From Muribaculum sp. An289 (GTDB lineage Bacteria; Bacteroidota; Bacteroidia; Bacteroidales; UBA932): a DNA stretch of 64,000 nt. The stretch covers positions 1 through 64,000 of the forward strand of contig NZ_NFIV01000010.1 of NCBI RefSeq assembly GCF_002159555.1. Reading direction: 5' to 3'. The translations under genes and the position numbers were made by a program. Position 1 is the stretch's first letter. Each line of letters opens with the position of its first letter. This document shows, in pieces, positions 33,321-43,750 of this stretch. The notes below the pieces were generated by a model. It searched no databases. It was given only the letters and a program-made list of their open reading frames with translations, and was not told the origin of the DNA.

Positions 33321-34070
33321 TCATTTTCCAGTCAATTGCCCGATGGTGCGGCGTACTTTGGAAGCGGTCGTCACATCCCGGACGAATTCATCGCAGTCGG
33401 CTCCCATGCAGACATCCCCGTTCCTGTAAACCATGCCGCTTATGACCTGTTCGCGGGCGGAAAAATGGAACTCGTGCGCACCGGTCCGTACAGCTATGCC
33501 GGCTATGTTGTTTTCACGAATCCCGCAACCGGGCATTATGATGATGCGCCCGGCCGCCCGCCGCACAAGCTCCGCAAGCAACGGGATGCCTTTTTCGGCG
33601 GAAGGCTGCTGGCCCGAAGTAAGTATGCGGGCACATCCGAGGGAGATGATATCCTCAAGGGCGGCAAAAGGGTCCGCCGTATGGTCGAAAGCCCGGTGGA
33701 AGGTCACAGGAAGCCCTCCGGCAGCCTGCATCAACTCCCGCATCGCCGCCTTGTCCACAGTCCCGTCCGGACTGAGCACACCGAAAACAAGGCCGTCCGC
33801 CCCGACCTTGCGGCACATCTCTATATCCTTGAGCATCGCCCCTATCTCACGGGGCGAATACAGGAAATCACCTCCGCGCGGTCTGATAATCACATTCAGA
33901 CCTATCGTAATCGCCTCACGCGCCATCACAATCTCCCCGTATGAAGGGGTCGTCCCGCCCTCGGGTATGGAAGCACAGAGTTCAACACGGTCCGCCCCGC
34001 CAGCCTGGGCGGCAACGCAACTTTCGGCCGAATTGGCACAGATTTCTATTTTAAAATTTTTCCTATCCAT
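33321..34070 (-). CDS. cutC: CutC family protein
   Basis: A 249-residue TIM-barrel protein. FKIEICANSAESCVAAQAGGADRVELC, EGGTTPSYG, IRPRGGDFLYS and TFHRAFD are CutC signatures. It was named for copper homeostasis in E. coli, but that role is disputed. It forms an operon with the downstream membrane protein and is divergent from the lysR gene. Confidence 0.95.
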   Translation of the reverse strand: MDRKNFKIEICANSAESCVAAQAGGADRVELCASIPEGGTTPSYGEIVMAREAITIGLNVIIRPRGGDFLYSPREIGAMLKDIEMCRKVGADGLVFGVLSPDGTVDKAAMRELMQAAGGLPVTFHRAFDHTADPFAALEDIISLGCARILTSGQQPSAEKGIPLLAELVRRAAGRIIIMPGCGIRENNIAGIAVRTGAHEFHFSAREQVISGMVYRNGDVCMGADCDEFVRDVTTASKVRRTIGQLTGK

Positions 34071-34129
34071 ATTTTCATGCTAAAACCCATACAAAATTAC
34101 TATCTTTATCCGACAAAAAGAAAGTTCCG

Positions 34130-35023
34130 ATGGACGATTTCAGACTAAAGGTTTTCGTATCGGCCGCAAAAAACCTGAATTTTTCAAAATGCGCCGAAGA
34201 GATGAACATATCCCAACCGGCCGTAAGCAAACACATCAACGAACTCGAAAACGGTTTCGGAGTATCGCTCTTCAACAGGAGCTACAACGGCGTGAGCCTC
34301 ACGAAGGCCGGGGAAATTCTGCTTACGCATGCGGAAAGGCTGCTCCAGGGCTACCGTGAACTGGAATACGAGATGGGGCTCATGGCCAATGCCGTCAAGG
34401 GGAACCTGCGCATCGGGGCAAGCACGACAGCCGCGCAATACCTTATGCCACGCATCCTTGCAGGATTTATCGGACGTTTCGACGGTGTCGCCGTATCGAT
34501 GAAATCGGGAAACAGCGAAAACATAGAAAAATGGCTGTCGGACGGGGCGATCGACCTCGGCATTGTCGAAAACACCACCCGCAAGGCAGGCCTCCATTAT
34601 GAGCATCTGCTGTCGGACGAACTCGTATTGACCGTAAAACCGGACGGAAGATTCAGAAACCTCGAAAGCATCACCGCGGAACGACTGAAAGAGCTGCCTA
34701 TGGCGTTGAGAGAGAGCGGTTCAGGGACGAGGGAAATAATCGCGGCATACCTCTCCGGGCAAGGCATCGGCATCCAGGACCTGGACGTAATCATCGAACT
34801 GGACAGTACCGAAGCGATAAAATCGTTCATAATGGAAAGCGACTGCGCGGCCATCGTGTCGGTAATCGCCATCCGCGACGAAATCCGTGACGGGAAACTG
34901 AAAATCGTCGATATCGGGGACATGGAAATGGAAAGGGAATTCGCAAGCGTTTTCAGACCGGGTGAAATGACCGGACTGCGTGAAAAATTCCATTTGTTCG
35001 CAAAACATTTCGCCAGAGATTAA
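34130..35023 (+). CDS. LysR-type transcriptional regulator
   Basis: A 297-residue regulator: winged helix at ~1-60 (NLNFSKCAEEMNISQPAVSKHINELE) and a periplasmic-binding-protein-like effector domain at ~90-290. The neighbour downstream, 114 bases away on the same strand, is a YeiH family transporter, a pairing found widely (YeiE-YeiH and CysB/CysL-like cases). A T-N11-A dyad lies between them. Confidence 0.92.
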   Translation: MDDFRLKVFVSAAKNLNFSKCAEEMNISQPAVSKHINELENGFGVSLFNRSYNGVSLTKAGEILLTHAERLLQGYRELEYEMGLMANAVKGNLRIGASTTAAQYLMPRILAGFIGRFDGVAVSMKSGNSENIEKWLSDGAIDLGIVENTTRKAGLHYEHLLSDELVLTVKPDGRFRNLESITAERLKELPMALRESGSGTREIIAAYLSGQGIGIQDLDVIIELDSTEAIKSFIMESDCAAIVSVIAIRDEIRDGKLKIVDIGDMEMEREFASVFRPGEMTGLREKFHLFAKHFARD

Positions 35024-35049
35024 AATCTGTTTAAAATACCGGCACAGAA

Positions 35050-35064
35050 ATAACCGGCGGTTAT
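35050..35064. promoter_or_regulatory. Putative LysR operator (T-N11-A dyad)
   Basis: ATAACC-GGC-GGTTAT is a perfect 6+6 dyad with the T-N11-A shape bound by LysR proteins, 74 bases before the yeiH-like ATG. Confidence 0.55.
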
Positions 35065-35137
35065 AGGTTATAAAAATTATCGTTGGGACAAGCAGGAAAA
35101 CTGTCTTTAATTTTGCCGCATAAATCCAACAGGGCAA

Positions 35138-36055
35138 ATGAAAGACAATATCACAAAAATCCTTTTTATCGGGCTGTTTGCAGCATCATTCTTCCTTCCG
35201 ACAGCCTTGTCGCTCCTCGCCGGGATACTGCTGGCGATAACTTTGGGCGCACCGTTCAAAAAATTCACAAAAAAAGCCTCCAAGTACATGCTCCAACTTT
35301 CAGTAATAGGTCTCGGTTTCGGGATGAACCTGCATTCGGCAATCGAAGCCGGAAAGGACGGCATGCTGTTTACGATAGTATCCGTAATCGGAGTGATGTG
35401 CCTCGGGGTCCTGCTCGGCAAGGCTTTCAGGCTTTCCCGCAACAACTCATACCTCATATCTTCCGGCACGGCAATCTGCGGAGGAAGCGCAATCGCGGCA
35501 ATAGCCCCTATCATAGATGCCGAGGATGACGAAACCACGCTCTCCATGGCTACGGTTTTCACGCTGAACGCCGCCGCGCTTCTGATTTTCCCGGCAATAG
35601 GACATTGGCTCGGAATGAGCCAGGAGCAATTCGGAACCTGGGCGGCCATCGCAATCCATGATACAAGCTCGGTCGTAGGGGCCGGAGCCGCATACGGCGA
35701 AGAAGCCCTTAAAGTCGCCACTACGGTAAAACTCACCCGGGCACTCTGGATAATCCCGATGGCCATAGCCACCACCTTTATTTTCAGAAAGAAGGGAAAG
35801 AAAATCTCCATTCCGTGGTTCATCCTGTTCTTCATCCTCGCGATGCTCGCCAACACCTGGCTCGACATTCCGGCAGCGGTTTCGTCCGGCATAGTCACCT
35901 GCTCCAAACACGCCCTGAGCGCGACCCTCTTCCTTATCGGCTGCGGAATATCCGTACAAAGCATCCGGAACACCGGAATCAGGCCGTTCGCCCTCGGAAT
36001 ATCGCTGTGGATAATCATTTCCCTCGCTACGCTCGCCGTCACGATGGCAGTCTGA
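35138..36055 (+). CDS. YeiH/UPF0324 family membrane transporter
   Basis: A 305-residue protein with about ten membrane helices. SYLISSGTAICGGSAIAAIAP, AIHDTSSVVGAGAAYG and the C-terminal GCGISVQSIR are family hallmarks. The family is called putative sulfate exporter on limited evidence. Likely controlled by the adjacent LysR protein. Confidence 0.9.
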   Translation: MKDNITKILFIGLFAASFFLPTALSLLAGILLAITLGAPFKKFTKKASKYMLQLSVIGLGFGMNLHSAIEAGKDGMLFTIVSVIGVMCLGVLLGKAFRLSRNNSYLISSGTAICGGSAIAAIAPIIDAEDDETTLSMATVFTLNAAALLIFPAIGHWLGMSQEQFGTWAAIAIHDTSSVVGAGAAYGEEALKVATTVKLTRALWIIPMAIATTFIFRKKGKKISIPWFILFFILAMLANTWLDIPAAVSSGIVTCSKHALSATLFLIGCGISVQSIRNTGIRPFALGISLWIIISLATLAVTMAV

Positions 36056-36062
36056 GAAACGG

Positions 36063-36098
36063 AAAAAACACGGGGCAGCCGCACAATGGGCAGCCCCG
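36063..36098 (-). terminator. Minus-strand terminator of the decayed TPR gene
   Basis: On the minus strand CGGGGCTGCC and GGCTGCCCCG pair (one mismatch) and are followed by TGTTTTTTCC. It sits 8 bases after the yeiH stop on the other strand. Its T-run orientation shows that it serves leftward transcription. Confidence 0.7.
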
Positions 36099-36663
36099 AA
36101 GTGTCCCTGCGTGTCAGGTAGATTGTGGTAATGTTCATCAGCATCACCCCCATGTTGAGGGTGTCCCCCTGCGAAATCTCGTAAGCTTTACGGAAATGGT
36201 CGAGAGCATCCGCATAGCCGGTATACGCCTTGACGGCATAGATTGCCGATATATTGTGCATCATGGCAGCCTGGAAACCCGTGCTGTCGACCAGAGGGGA
36301 AACGCGGTCGAGATAGTAGTAGCATGAATCCAGCCTGTCCTTGAACAGGTAAGCCTGCGAAAGATACAGACCGCAATTGAGGGCCATCCTGCCATCACCT
36401 TCAGCCTCTGCATGACGGAAAACCGAAGGAAAACCGTCTATGATGACATCGAAATTGCCTTTCTCCGTACAATATCTGAGAATCGCGTCACCGAGAAGGT
36501 AATCGGAAGGATTCGTCTTCAGGGAAAGCAGGGCCGAATCCAGACCGGCATCGGTACTTATGCTATATTTTTCATAGGCCGAACCTGCTCCTCCCGAACA
36601 GGAAAGGAGCGCCGCGCACATCGCAAGTGCAAGGCAGGCCGCACATACCTTAAAATATATCGA
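36099..36663 (-). pseudogene. Truncated TPR lipoprotein gene
   Basis: The minus-strand frame begins inside a lipoprotein signal peptide (..CLALAMCAALLSCSGG) but no ATG, GTG or TTG precedes it after the in-frame TGA; the internal ATG at 36621 would leave a signal too short to work. TPR-like helices follow (YADALDHFRKAYEISQGD, MGVMLMNITTIYLTRRDTSG) and then the reading frame runs into the terminator hairpin and on antisense through yeiH. Both ends are therefore damaged: start lost and the 3' part deleted. Full-length relatives in Bacteroidota often continue into more TPRs, a membrane helix and a regulatory domain. Confidence 0.7.
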
Positions 36664-36672
36664 CGACCCCGT

Positions 36673-37635
36673 TCATCGCTTGCCTTCCCTCTTGCGTTTA
36701 CGGTAAAGCTGCCAGCTGTTTATGATGTTCTGCCATACCACATAGCAGCCGGGAGCGACCGCCGTTACCGGATTGAGATAAGTATAGGCCATCCAGATGG
36801 CGAGCACGGTATTTTTCTGTCCGAGCCCCTGACCGCAGCTTACACGGTCTCCGTAGCGGCTGCCGATTTTCTTCCCTATGACAAACTGGAGCACACAGGT
36901 GACAAGCCCGACCAGAGCTATCGAAAGTTCCACGCCGAGAGAGTATTCGCTCTCCACCAACGACTTGGTTGTCTGTGCCATGACGAGCACCAACGACAGG
37001 GCCCAAAGATAAAAGGCCGCGCCACGGTTGTCATACAGCCACTTGTGCAGCTTAGGGATGCAAAAACGCAGAAACCATGCGGTAACCAAAGGAAAAACCA
37101 GCAAAGGCACCACCCTCTTCAGTATCGTCAGGAAAGCCTGGAAGAAAGTAAGTCCTTCATGCGGCTCAATCAAAGGGAAGACAGCAGGGACGAAGACCGA
37201 TACCACGAGGTTGATTTCAATCACATACGTAATAAGCGCATCCACCTTCCCTCCCAATTTTTCGGTAATGATAGCGGCGGCGGTAGCCGTAGGGCAAATG
37301 ATACATATCATGGCCGACTGTGCCACCACCTCATTGAAAGGATGCAGAAGCAGGTATACGCCCACCGAGCCGAAAACCTGTATGAGCAACAGCCACAAAT
37401 GCGCCCTGCGTGGCCACAGGTCTTTCGGATGCACCTTGGTAAAAGTAAAGAGGAGCATCAGGAAAATCAGCCAGGGCGGAAAATGCGAAGATACCCAACG
37501 GGCTTCCGGCAGCAGAGGTTCCAGCGCCCGTATGTCCCTGAAGGCAAAATAAGAAAGGACACCGACTATCATGGCGATAGGCAATGTCCAATCCTTTATG
37601 AAAACTAAAAATCTTCGCATTTCAAAGACAATCAA
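36673..37635 (-). CDS. Bile acid:sodium symporter (BASS) family transporter
   Basis: A 320-residue protein with about nine or ten membrane helices. SAMICIICPTATAAAIITEKLGG resembles the discontinuous helix of BASS proteins, and QGLGQKNTVLAIWMA the second. Substrates range from bile acids to pantoate and keto acids; none can be assigned. An ATG 15 bases inside (37620, MRRFLVF) is an alternative start. The DJ-1 gene lies just upstream (13 bases), so the two are probably co-transcribed. Confidence 0.85.
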   Translation of the reverse strand: MIVFEMRRFLVFIKDWTLPIAMIVGVLSYFAFRDIRALEPLLPEARWVSSHFPPWLIFLMLLFTFTKVHPKDLWPRRAHLWLLLIQVFGSVGVYLLLHPFNEVVAQSAMICIICPTATAAAIITEKLGGKVDALITYVIEINLVVSVFVPAVFPLIEPHEGLTFFQAFLTILKRVVPLLVFPLVTAWFLRFCIPKLHKWLYDNRGAAFYLWALSLVLVMAQTTKSLVESEYSLGVELSIALVGLVTCVLQFVIGKKIGSRYGDRVSCGQGLGQKNTVLAIWMAYTYLNPVTAVAPGCYVVWQNIINSWQLYRKRKREGKR

Positions 37636-37648
37636 TACTTATATGCGC

Positions 37649-38275
37649 CTAAAGCATCAACTGCCTTCTCGTCTCTTGGGCCACGGTTTCGCCTTTAATC
37701 AACCTTAAAATCTCCAGACCGAAATCCACGGCATGCCCCGGACCGCTGGCCGTAACGATATTCCCATCCACGACAACTCCCTGCCTCTGGTCTATGACGG
37801 TAACTCCTTTGGCCTCCAGGGCCGGTTCGAAACCCTCATAGCAGGTCATCTTCAAAGAACCGTTCCGGCGTACCGTCTCATCGAGAGGGAGCTGCGAAAG
37901 CACGAGGCCGGGAGCGGCACAGATGGCTGCCACGCAACCGCCTTCCGCATAATGCGATTTCATCTTGTCCATAAGAGGCTTGCACTCCGCAAGGTTCTTC
38001 GTTCCGGGCATTCCTCCCGGGAATATCATGATATCCTCCTTGCCGATATCCGACACCGAAACGAATTCATCCCCGGCAAACAGCTTATCCTCGACAGGGA
38101 CTTCTTTCAGAAGATATTCGGCTATGACAGGGATGCCCTGTGCACTGTCCACCACATTGTCACCGGAAACCGAAACGAGCTTCAAATCCGCCCCTCCCCT
38201 TACAAGCATGTCCACGGTAGCCATCGCTTCGACGATTTCAAAACCGTCGGCAAGAAAAACAAAAGCCTTTTTCAT
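37649..38275 (-). CDS. DJ-1/PfpI (YajL-like) family protein
   Basis: A 208-residue protein. FVFLADGFEIVEAM at the start with the conserved Glu and AAICAAPGLVL with the nucleophile Cys define the DJ-1 family. Members act as protein or glyoxal deglycases/hydrolases or redox chaperones; the activity is debated. Length is slightly above the usual 185-195 because of a short insertion around 58-78. Confidence 0.9.
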   Translation of the reverse strand: MKKAFVFLADGFEIVEAMATVDMLVRGGADLKLVSVSGDNVVDSAQGIPVIAEYLLKEVPVEDKLFAGDEFVSVSDIGKEDIMIFPGGMPGTKNLAECKPLMDKMKSHYAEGGCVAAICAAPGLVLSQLPLDETVRRNGSLKMTCYEGFEPALEAKGVTVIDQRQGVVVDGNIVTASGPGHAVDFGLEILRLIKGETVAQETRRQLML

Positions 38276-38319
38276 AATTTCAAAATTTGAATCCGATTAC
38301 AAACTTACGCAAATTTTCA

Positions 38320-38327
38320 TATATTTG
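38320..38327 (+). promoter_or_regulatory. Promoter box of the candidate small gene
   Basis: TATATTTG matches the -7 consensus, 26 bases before a TTG-initiated open frame. No -33 match at the usual distance. Confidence 0.5.
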
Positions 38328-38353
38328 TGATTGTTAATCATAACTTTTTTGAT

Positions 38354-38488
38354 TTGGAAATCCCCGAAGAATATCTGAAAGGGGCAAAGACGACGGACAC
38401 AGGAACAAAGAGCACGGGCAAAAAAGTAACATTCACCGCTCCCGTTACATATTATCCGGAAATTTTACATCTCATATCGCGCCACTGA
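38354..38488 (+). CDS. Candidate small protein, 44 aa
   Basis: Between a promoter box and a strong terminator lies a 44-codon frame starting at TTG: first residues EIPEEYLKGAKTTDTGT, then KKVTFTAPVTYYP and ending LISRH. It is Thr/Lys-rich, with no signal or membrane segment. Upstream GTG (38327) would fall on the promoter. It could instead be a ~235-nt small RNA, with the frame open by chance. Confidence 0.35.
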   Translation: MEIPEEYLKGAKTTDTGTKSTGKKVTFTAPVTYYPEILHLISRH

Positions 38489-38521
38489 CGAAATAAATGC
38501 GCGATAGGCATAATGTCACAA

Positions 38522-38566
38522 TGTGGCCCGAGGCTATAAAACGCACCCGGGCCACAAATGTTTTTT
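38522..38566 (+). terminator. Strong plus-strand terminator
   Basis: TGTGGCCCG pairs with CGGGCCACA, followed by AATGTTTTTT. The T-run is on the plus strand only, and no other plus-strand gene lies upstream, which supports a transcript from ~38335. Confidence 0.75.
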
Positions 38567-38661
38567 AGAAGCTGTCGTTTAAAATATCATTGATATACAG
38601 AGACAATCATCAGGACCGCTACCGGACATCATGAAACCGTTCGAAAACCGCTCCGGAAAAT

Positions 38662-40134
38662 CTAATTTTCAGAAGGAGTCCTCAATACGACCTTGCACAG
38701 ATCGGTAGTAGCGACGAATTCGCTGTCGCTCAACCCGTATGCAAATGCTATGTACTCAGTGTCCGGCTCAAGAGGATTTACTCTGGTATAGGTATATTCC
38801 TCATACAGAAGCAGCATCACATAATAATCCGCATAATCGTTCCACAAATTCTCCATGTCCTTGGCAATGATTTCCGCATCGCCCACATCGCCGAAATCGG
38901 AAAGCGGAAGGAGTTCGCACCTGTAGGATTCGACCTCCGGAGAAGGTATGAATTTGATCTGGACGTCATCTATCTCAAAATTTATTACTTCGATGCGGAT
39001 AGGGCCGTCGCTCCCGGACGGGGACTTGGTCATAAAGACATCGGAGACGAAAAGATCAGTCGATGCAGCGGCATAAAGGCCCTGCTGTCCCACGCCGAAG
39101 GTAAAGCCCACATATTCAGTATTGGCGTCCAATTCAGCGTATGAGAACGTATCCTCTCCCATGAAGCACTGCTCTGCCACCGTTTCTGCCCAGTCGGAAC
39201 TCGAAATGTATTCGTTCAAATCGTCTATACATGTCTGGATGATATACTCGTCGCCCAAATAATCATAGTTTTCCTTATTCACGAAAAATGCGTAATAATA
39301 CTCGTCATCGACGGAAGGTTTCATGGTCATCTTCGCACTGATGTCCGTAATATCCGTAACGCTCAACTCGAAAGTCATGGAAGAAGGCTGCACCTGAGGC
39401 TCCGGCTCGGTCCTGAACGGCTCGTAAACCACTTCCGAAGTGATATTGCCCTGATAATCCAGACCGAAAACATAGACCACGTAGTCCGTATCGCTTTCAA
39501 GATTTAGATATATGTATATTTCCTCGCCGACTGAAAGACCAATCGCATTGAGATACTGCTCCATAGTCAAGTTGCTGAGCTCCGCGGCCTCCTTAAAACC
39601 ATCGACTCTGGCCTTGGCAAATTCTTCAGTAGAAGCGTAGCTCTCGAAGTCCGCAAGTTTCCACGGATTGGTAAAATACGTCATTTCCGCATCGAGCGGG
39701 CTTATCTTCATTTCTACACTATGGAAAGTGACACCGGTTATATCTATGGCAAACGGCCTCACCGGCTCTTCCCCCGTAGTCACGGTAACCTCCGCCCACT
39801 GCGAATCGAGCCATTTTTCGAGGTCGCCGGATACCGCCTTCACCTTGAACGTATATGTCGTTTCTGACTGAAGATTTTCCATCGTGACGGTCGGCTCGTT
39901 TACATATACTTCATCGCCGTCTTCGAAAATATATGAATAGCATTTTGCGTTTTCCACGGCACTCCACATGAAAACAATCGAATTGTCAGTACTCTCCCCC
40001 CTTAGTCCTTCAGGTTTGGCCAGTGCCACAGGGTCCTCTCCGTCATTCGGATCGGGTTCCACCGGGTCGCAGGAAAGAACCATGGAAAAAGGCAACACGC
40101 ACAGGCATGCAAAAAATAAAAATGTTTTTTTCAT
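38662..40134 (-). CDS. Surface lipoprotein with fibronectin-III-like domain
   Basis: A 490-residue lipoprotein (lipobox MVLSC near residue 22, then an Asp/Glu/Pro-rich linker). A fibronectin type III domain covers ~38-122 (NSIVFMWSAVENAKCYSYIFEDG). The rest is beta-rich with repeated T.Y..F.FG / DTEYIAFAYG strands. Same architecture as 15800-17197. Function unknown; a surface role is likely. Confidence 0.8.
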   Translation of the reverse strand: MKKTFLFFACLCVLPFSMVLSCDPVEPDPNDGEDPVALAKPEGLRGESTDNSIVFMWSAVENAKCYSYIFEDGDEVYVNEPTVTMENLQSETTYTFKVKAVSGDLEKWLDSQWAEVTVTTGEEPVRPFAIDITGVTFHSVEMKISPLDAEMTYFTNPWKLADFESYASTEEFAKARVDGFKEAAELSNLTMEQYLNAIGLSVGEEIYIYLNLESDTDYVVYVFGLDYQGNITSEVVYEPFRTEPEPQVQPSSMTFELSVTDITDISAKMTMKPSVDDEYYYAFFVNKENYDYLGDEYIIQTCIDDLNEYISSSDWAETVAEQCFMGEDTFSYAELDANTEYVGFTFGVGQQGLYAAASTDLFVSDVFMTKSPSGSDGPIRIEVINFEIDDVQIKFIPSPEVESYRCELLPLSDFGDVGDAEIIAKDMENLWNDYADYYVMLLLYEEYTYTRVNPLEPDTEYIAFAYGLSDSEFVATTDLCKVVLRTPSEN

Positions 40135-40248
40135 AAATTTAATACAGCAATAATAGTTAATAAATGGTTTTTAATTCAACTCGTTGTGTTTTTTTGCAAC
40201 GAAGTCAAAGATAGGAAAATTTTTCAAATCGCATCATCCTGCAAACAC

Positions 40249-40282
40249 AAAAAAGAGACGATCTCCTGCGAGACCGCCTCTC
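40249..40282 (-). terminator. groESL terminator
   Basis: On the minus strand GAGAGGCGGTCTC and GAGATCGTCTC form a long stem with a GCAG loop, followed by TTTTTT, about 30 bases after the groEL stop. Confidence 0.8.
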
Positions 40283-40309
40283 AATCGACAATCCTCCTGG
40301 TTGGAGTTA

Positions 40310-41941
<1,632 letters not shown>

Positions 41942-41946
41942 TTATT

Positions 41947-41952
41947 CCTCCT
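41947..41952 (-). promoter_or_regulatory. Consensus Shine-Dalgarno of groEL
   Basis: Minus-strand AGGAGG, 8 bases before ATG. Most genes in this window have no recognisable Shine-Dalgarno. Three AATTAACCTA-like direct repeats fill the rest of the groES-groEL gap (41957-42002). Confidence 0.85.
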
Positions 41953-41993
41953 GAATATTTAATTAACCTATGATAATTAACCTAATAATAGAA

Positions 41994-42266
41994 TTAACCT
42001 ATGATAGCCATTATGTCCGACTGCTTCATTATGAGATATTTCTTGTCATCCAAGTGTACCTCGTTGCCGGCATATTTGCCGAAGAGGACAGTATCTCCGC
42101 ATTTTACTTCCATCGGCTCGTCTTGCTTGCCCGGGCCTACTGCCACTACCGTACCCTGTGAAGGTTTTTCCTTTGCAGTATCAGGAATATAAAGTCCGCC
42201 GGCGGTTTTCATTTCCGCTTCTTTCGGTTCAACCAGAACTCTGTCTGCTAATGGTTTGATATTCAT
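41994..42266 (-). CDS. groES: Co-chaperonin GroES
   Basis: A 90-residue lid of the GroEL chamber. [18 protein letters not shown], the mobile-loop [13 protein letters not shown] and [15 protein letters not shown] are typical. The start at 42266 gives the family's normal N-terminus. First gene of the groESL operon. Confidence 0.98.
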   Translation of the reverse strand: MNIKPLADRVLVEPKEAEMKTAGGLYIPDTAKEKPSQGTVVAVGPGKQDEPMEVKCGDTVLFGKYAGNEVHLDDKKYLIMKQSDIMAIIG

Positions 42267-42414
42267 AATCAAAAATTTTTAAATATTTAACATTTACTTG
42301 TTTTCGAGTCTCTTTTCCTTCCGGAATCCGCCCCGGCATTTCTGACAGGACGGCATTCTTCGGGCAAATTGGATGCCATGCCGCCTTTGCTGACAATTTG
42401 TCACCTTTATTTGC

Positions 42415-42422
42415 TATATTTG
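42415..42422 (+). promoter_or_regulatory. Probable tadA promoter -7 box
   Basis: TATATTTG; the region continues without a stop into tadA, but the long leader frame before 42499 shows no family character. Confidence 0.45.
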
Positions 42423-42498
42423 CCGTGTTTTGCAGGCGGCAAGGCACGGAAAGGCCCATGCCTTGGAAAATCGGGAGATTTCGGGAAAATTCGGGAAA

Positions 42499-42939
42499 AT
42501 GATGGAAAATACGGAAGAAAAATACATGCGGGCGGCACTCGGGCAGGCCGCGCTGGCATACGAAGACGACGAGGTCCCGGTCGGGGCGGTAATCGTCTGT
42601 AACGGAAGGATAATCGCGCGTGCCTACAATATGACAGAACGGCTCAAGGACCCTACCGCCCATGCGGAAATGCAGGCAATCACCATGGCCACGGAACATT
42701 TGGGAGGAAAATACCTGACGGAATGCGAGTTATACGTGACCGTGGAACCTTGTCCGATGTGCGCCGCCGCCCTCGGATGGGCACAAATCCGCAAGGTCGT
42801 CTACGGGGCCCCGGATCCTAAAAAAGGCTTCACGCTCTACTCTCCGTCGCTGCTCCATCCCAAAACCTCGGTCGTTTCCGGAGTACTTGCCGAAGAATGC
42901 GCCCGCCTTATGAGCGATTTCTTCAAGGGGAAAAGATAA
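42499..42939 (+). CDS. tadA: tRNA-adenosine deaminase TadA-like
   Basis: A 146-residue zinc deaminase that converts A34 of tRNA-Arg(ACG) to inosine. The HAEM motif (Zn ligand plus catalytic Glu) and PCPMCAAAL (two Zn cysteines) are present, preceded by PVGAVIV. The start at 42499 is taken because the preceding residues lack homology; a second ATG follows immediately. Other nucleoside deaminases share the motif, but length and context favour TadA. Confidence 0.88.
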   Translation: MMENTEEKYMRAALGQAALAYEDDEVPVGAVIVCNGRIIARAYNMTERLKDPTAHAEMQAITMATEHLGGKYLTECELYVTVEPCPMCAAALGWAQIRKVVYGAPDPKKGFTLYSPSLLHPKTSVVSGVLAEECARLMSDFFKGKR

Positions 42940-42971
42940 TTTGACGGTTTCGCAAAAATGATGTACATTTG
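42940..42971 (+). promoter_or_regulatory. Promoter of tRNA-Gln(UUG)
   Basis: TTTG (42940-42943) and TACATTTG (42964-42971) are 20 bases apart, 18 bases before the tRNA. The -33 box overlaps the tadA stop. Confidence 0.7.
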
Positions 42972-42989
42972 CGGCCAATTCACTGTGAT

Positions 42990-43060
42990 TGAGATATGGT
43001 GTAACGGTAGCACTACAGATTTTGGTTCTGTCTGTCCAGGTTCGAATCCTGGTATCTCAA
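42990..43060 (+). tRNA. tRNA-Gln (anticodon UUG)
   Basis: Acceptor TGAGATA/TATCTCA, D-loop GGTGTAACGGTAGC, anticodon stem ACAGA/TCTGT with loop TTTTGGT (anticodon TTG), T-arm CCAGGTTCGAATCCTGG. Nearly identical acceptor and D-arm to the CUG isoacceptor at 24495. Confidence 0.96.
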
Positions 43061-43069
43061 CAAAATGCC

Positions 43070-43642
43070 ATGAAAAAACTGTTTGCAACACTGTGTTTTG
43101 CCGCGATGCTGCTGTACCCGCAGACCGGCAGTACGCATGAAATGCCGGATGATGGACATGCCAAGCCGGCTCCGGAATACATGGGTTCAGTATCAGTCGG
43201 AACATACGGTTGGCTTGCAATCCCTTTTCTGGGACCATACTTCGGGCCTACGGCAGTATCGGTCTTCACATCGCACGGCATTTATTTTCGGGAAGCAGGC
43301 GTTTACACCGGAATCAGTCTGGAGCTGATAAACTTCAACTACGGGATAGGATATGCGTCGCACACCAAATATTACTTCAAGTCGAAGAAAATTGCCAGGC
43401 CATTCATAGGGGTCGAGATAGGAGGGTTCTCCGAGTTTTCAGCGCTGAAAGAACAGCGGCAGGATGCCTATGCCGAAGAGCGGAAAGCATATTTCTATGC
43501 CGTTCCATCCGTTGGTATTGCAAATTGTTTCAAGAAAGTCACCTTCGAAATAAGTATCCGGACCCTGATTATTCCTGGAATAACAGTTGAAAAAGGCAGC
43601 TGGGAGAGCGGAATCGGTGTCGTTTTGGGACTGACGTTTTAA
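43070..43642 (+). CDS. Secreted beta-rich protein, unknown
   Basis: A 190-residue protein with a clear signal peptide (MKKLFATLCFAAMLLYP..., cleavage near residue 21). The mature part has alternating hydrophobic/aromatic strands, as in small outer-membrane barrels, including YGWLAIPFLGPYFGPTAVSVF. The ATG lies only 9 bases after the tRNA, so it may be transcribed from the tRNA promoter. No family recognised. Confidence 0.7.
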   Translation: MKKLFATLCFAAMLLYPQTGSTHEMPDDGHAKPAPEYMGSVSVGTYGWLAIPFLGPYFGPTAVSVFTSHGIYFREAGVYTGISLELINFNYGIGYASHTKYYFKSKKIARPFIGVEIGGFSEFSALKEQRQDAYAEERKAYFYAVPSVGIANCFKKVTFEISIRTLIIPGITVEKGSWESGIGVVLGLTF

Positions 43643-43712
43643 GACGGACTGACGTTCTGAAAAAGCCGCGCTATTTTACGATAAAAATGGCAGGAAGATG
43701 CCGGAATGGTGC

Positions 43713-43750
43713 CACAAAGAACTTTTGAAAAAATTTTAAACAGCTTCTTA
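43713..43750 (+). repeat. Copy of the MITE-end repeat
   Basis: CACAAAGAACTTTTGAAAAA followed by AATTTTAAACAGCTTCTTA matches 15009-15045 (with GGCTTTTAA there). Preceding GCCGGAATGG also resembles the sequence left of that copy. Confidence 0.8.

Noticed and set aside
35107-36621. 504-codon minus-strand frame
   Set aside because: Its first part is the decayed TPR lipoprotein; the rest is antisense to yeiH with no protein-like character, so the whole frame is not a gene.
42273-42420. CIRCE element upstream of groES
   Set aside because: No TTAGCACTC-N9-GAGTGCTAA or close variant is present; regulation is by other means.
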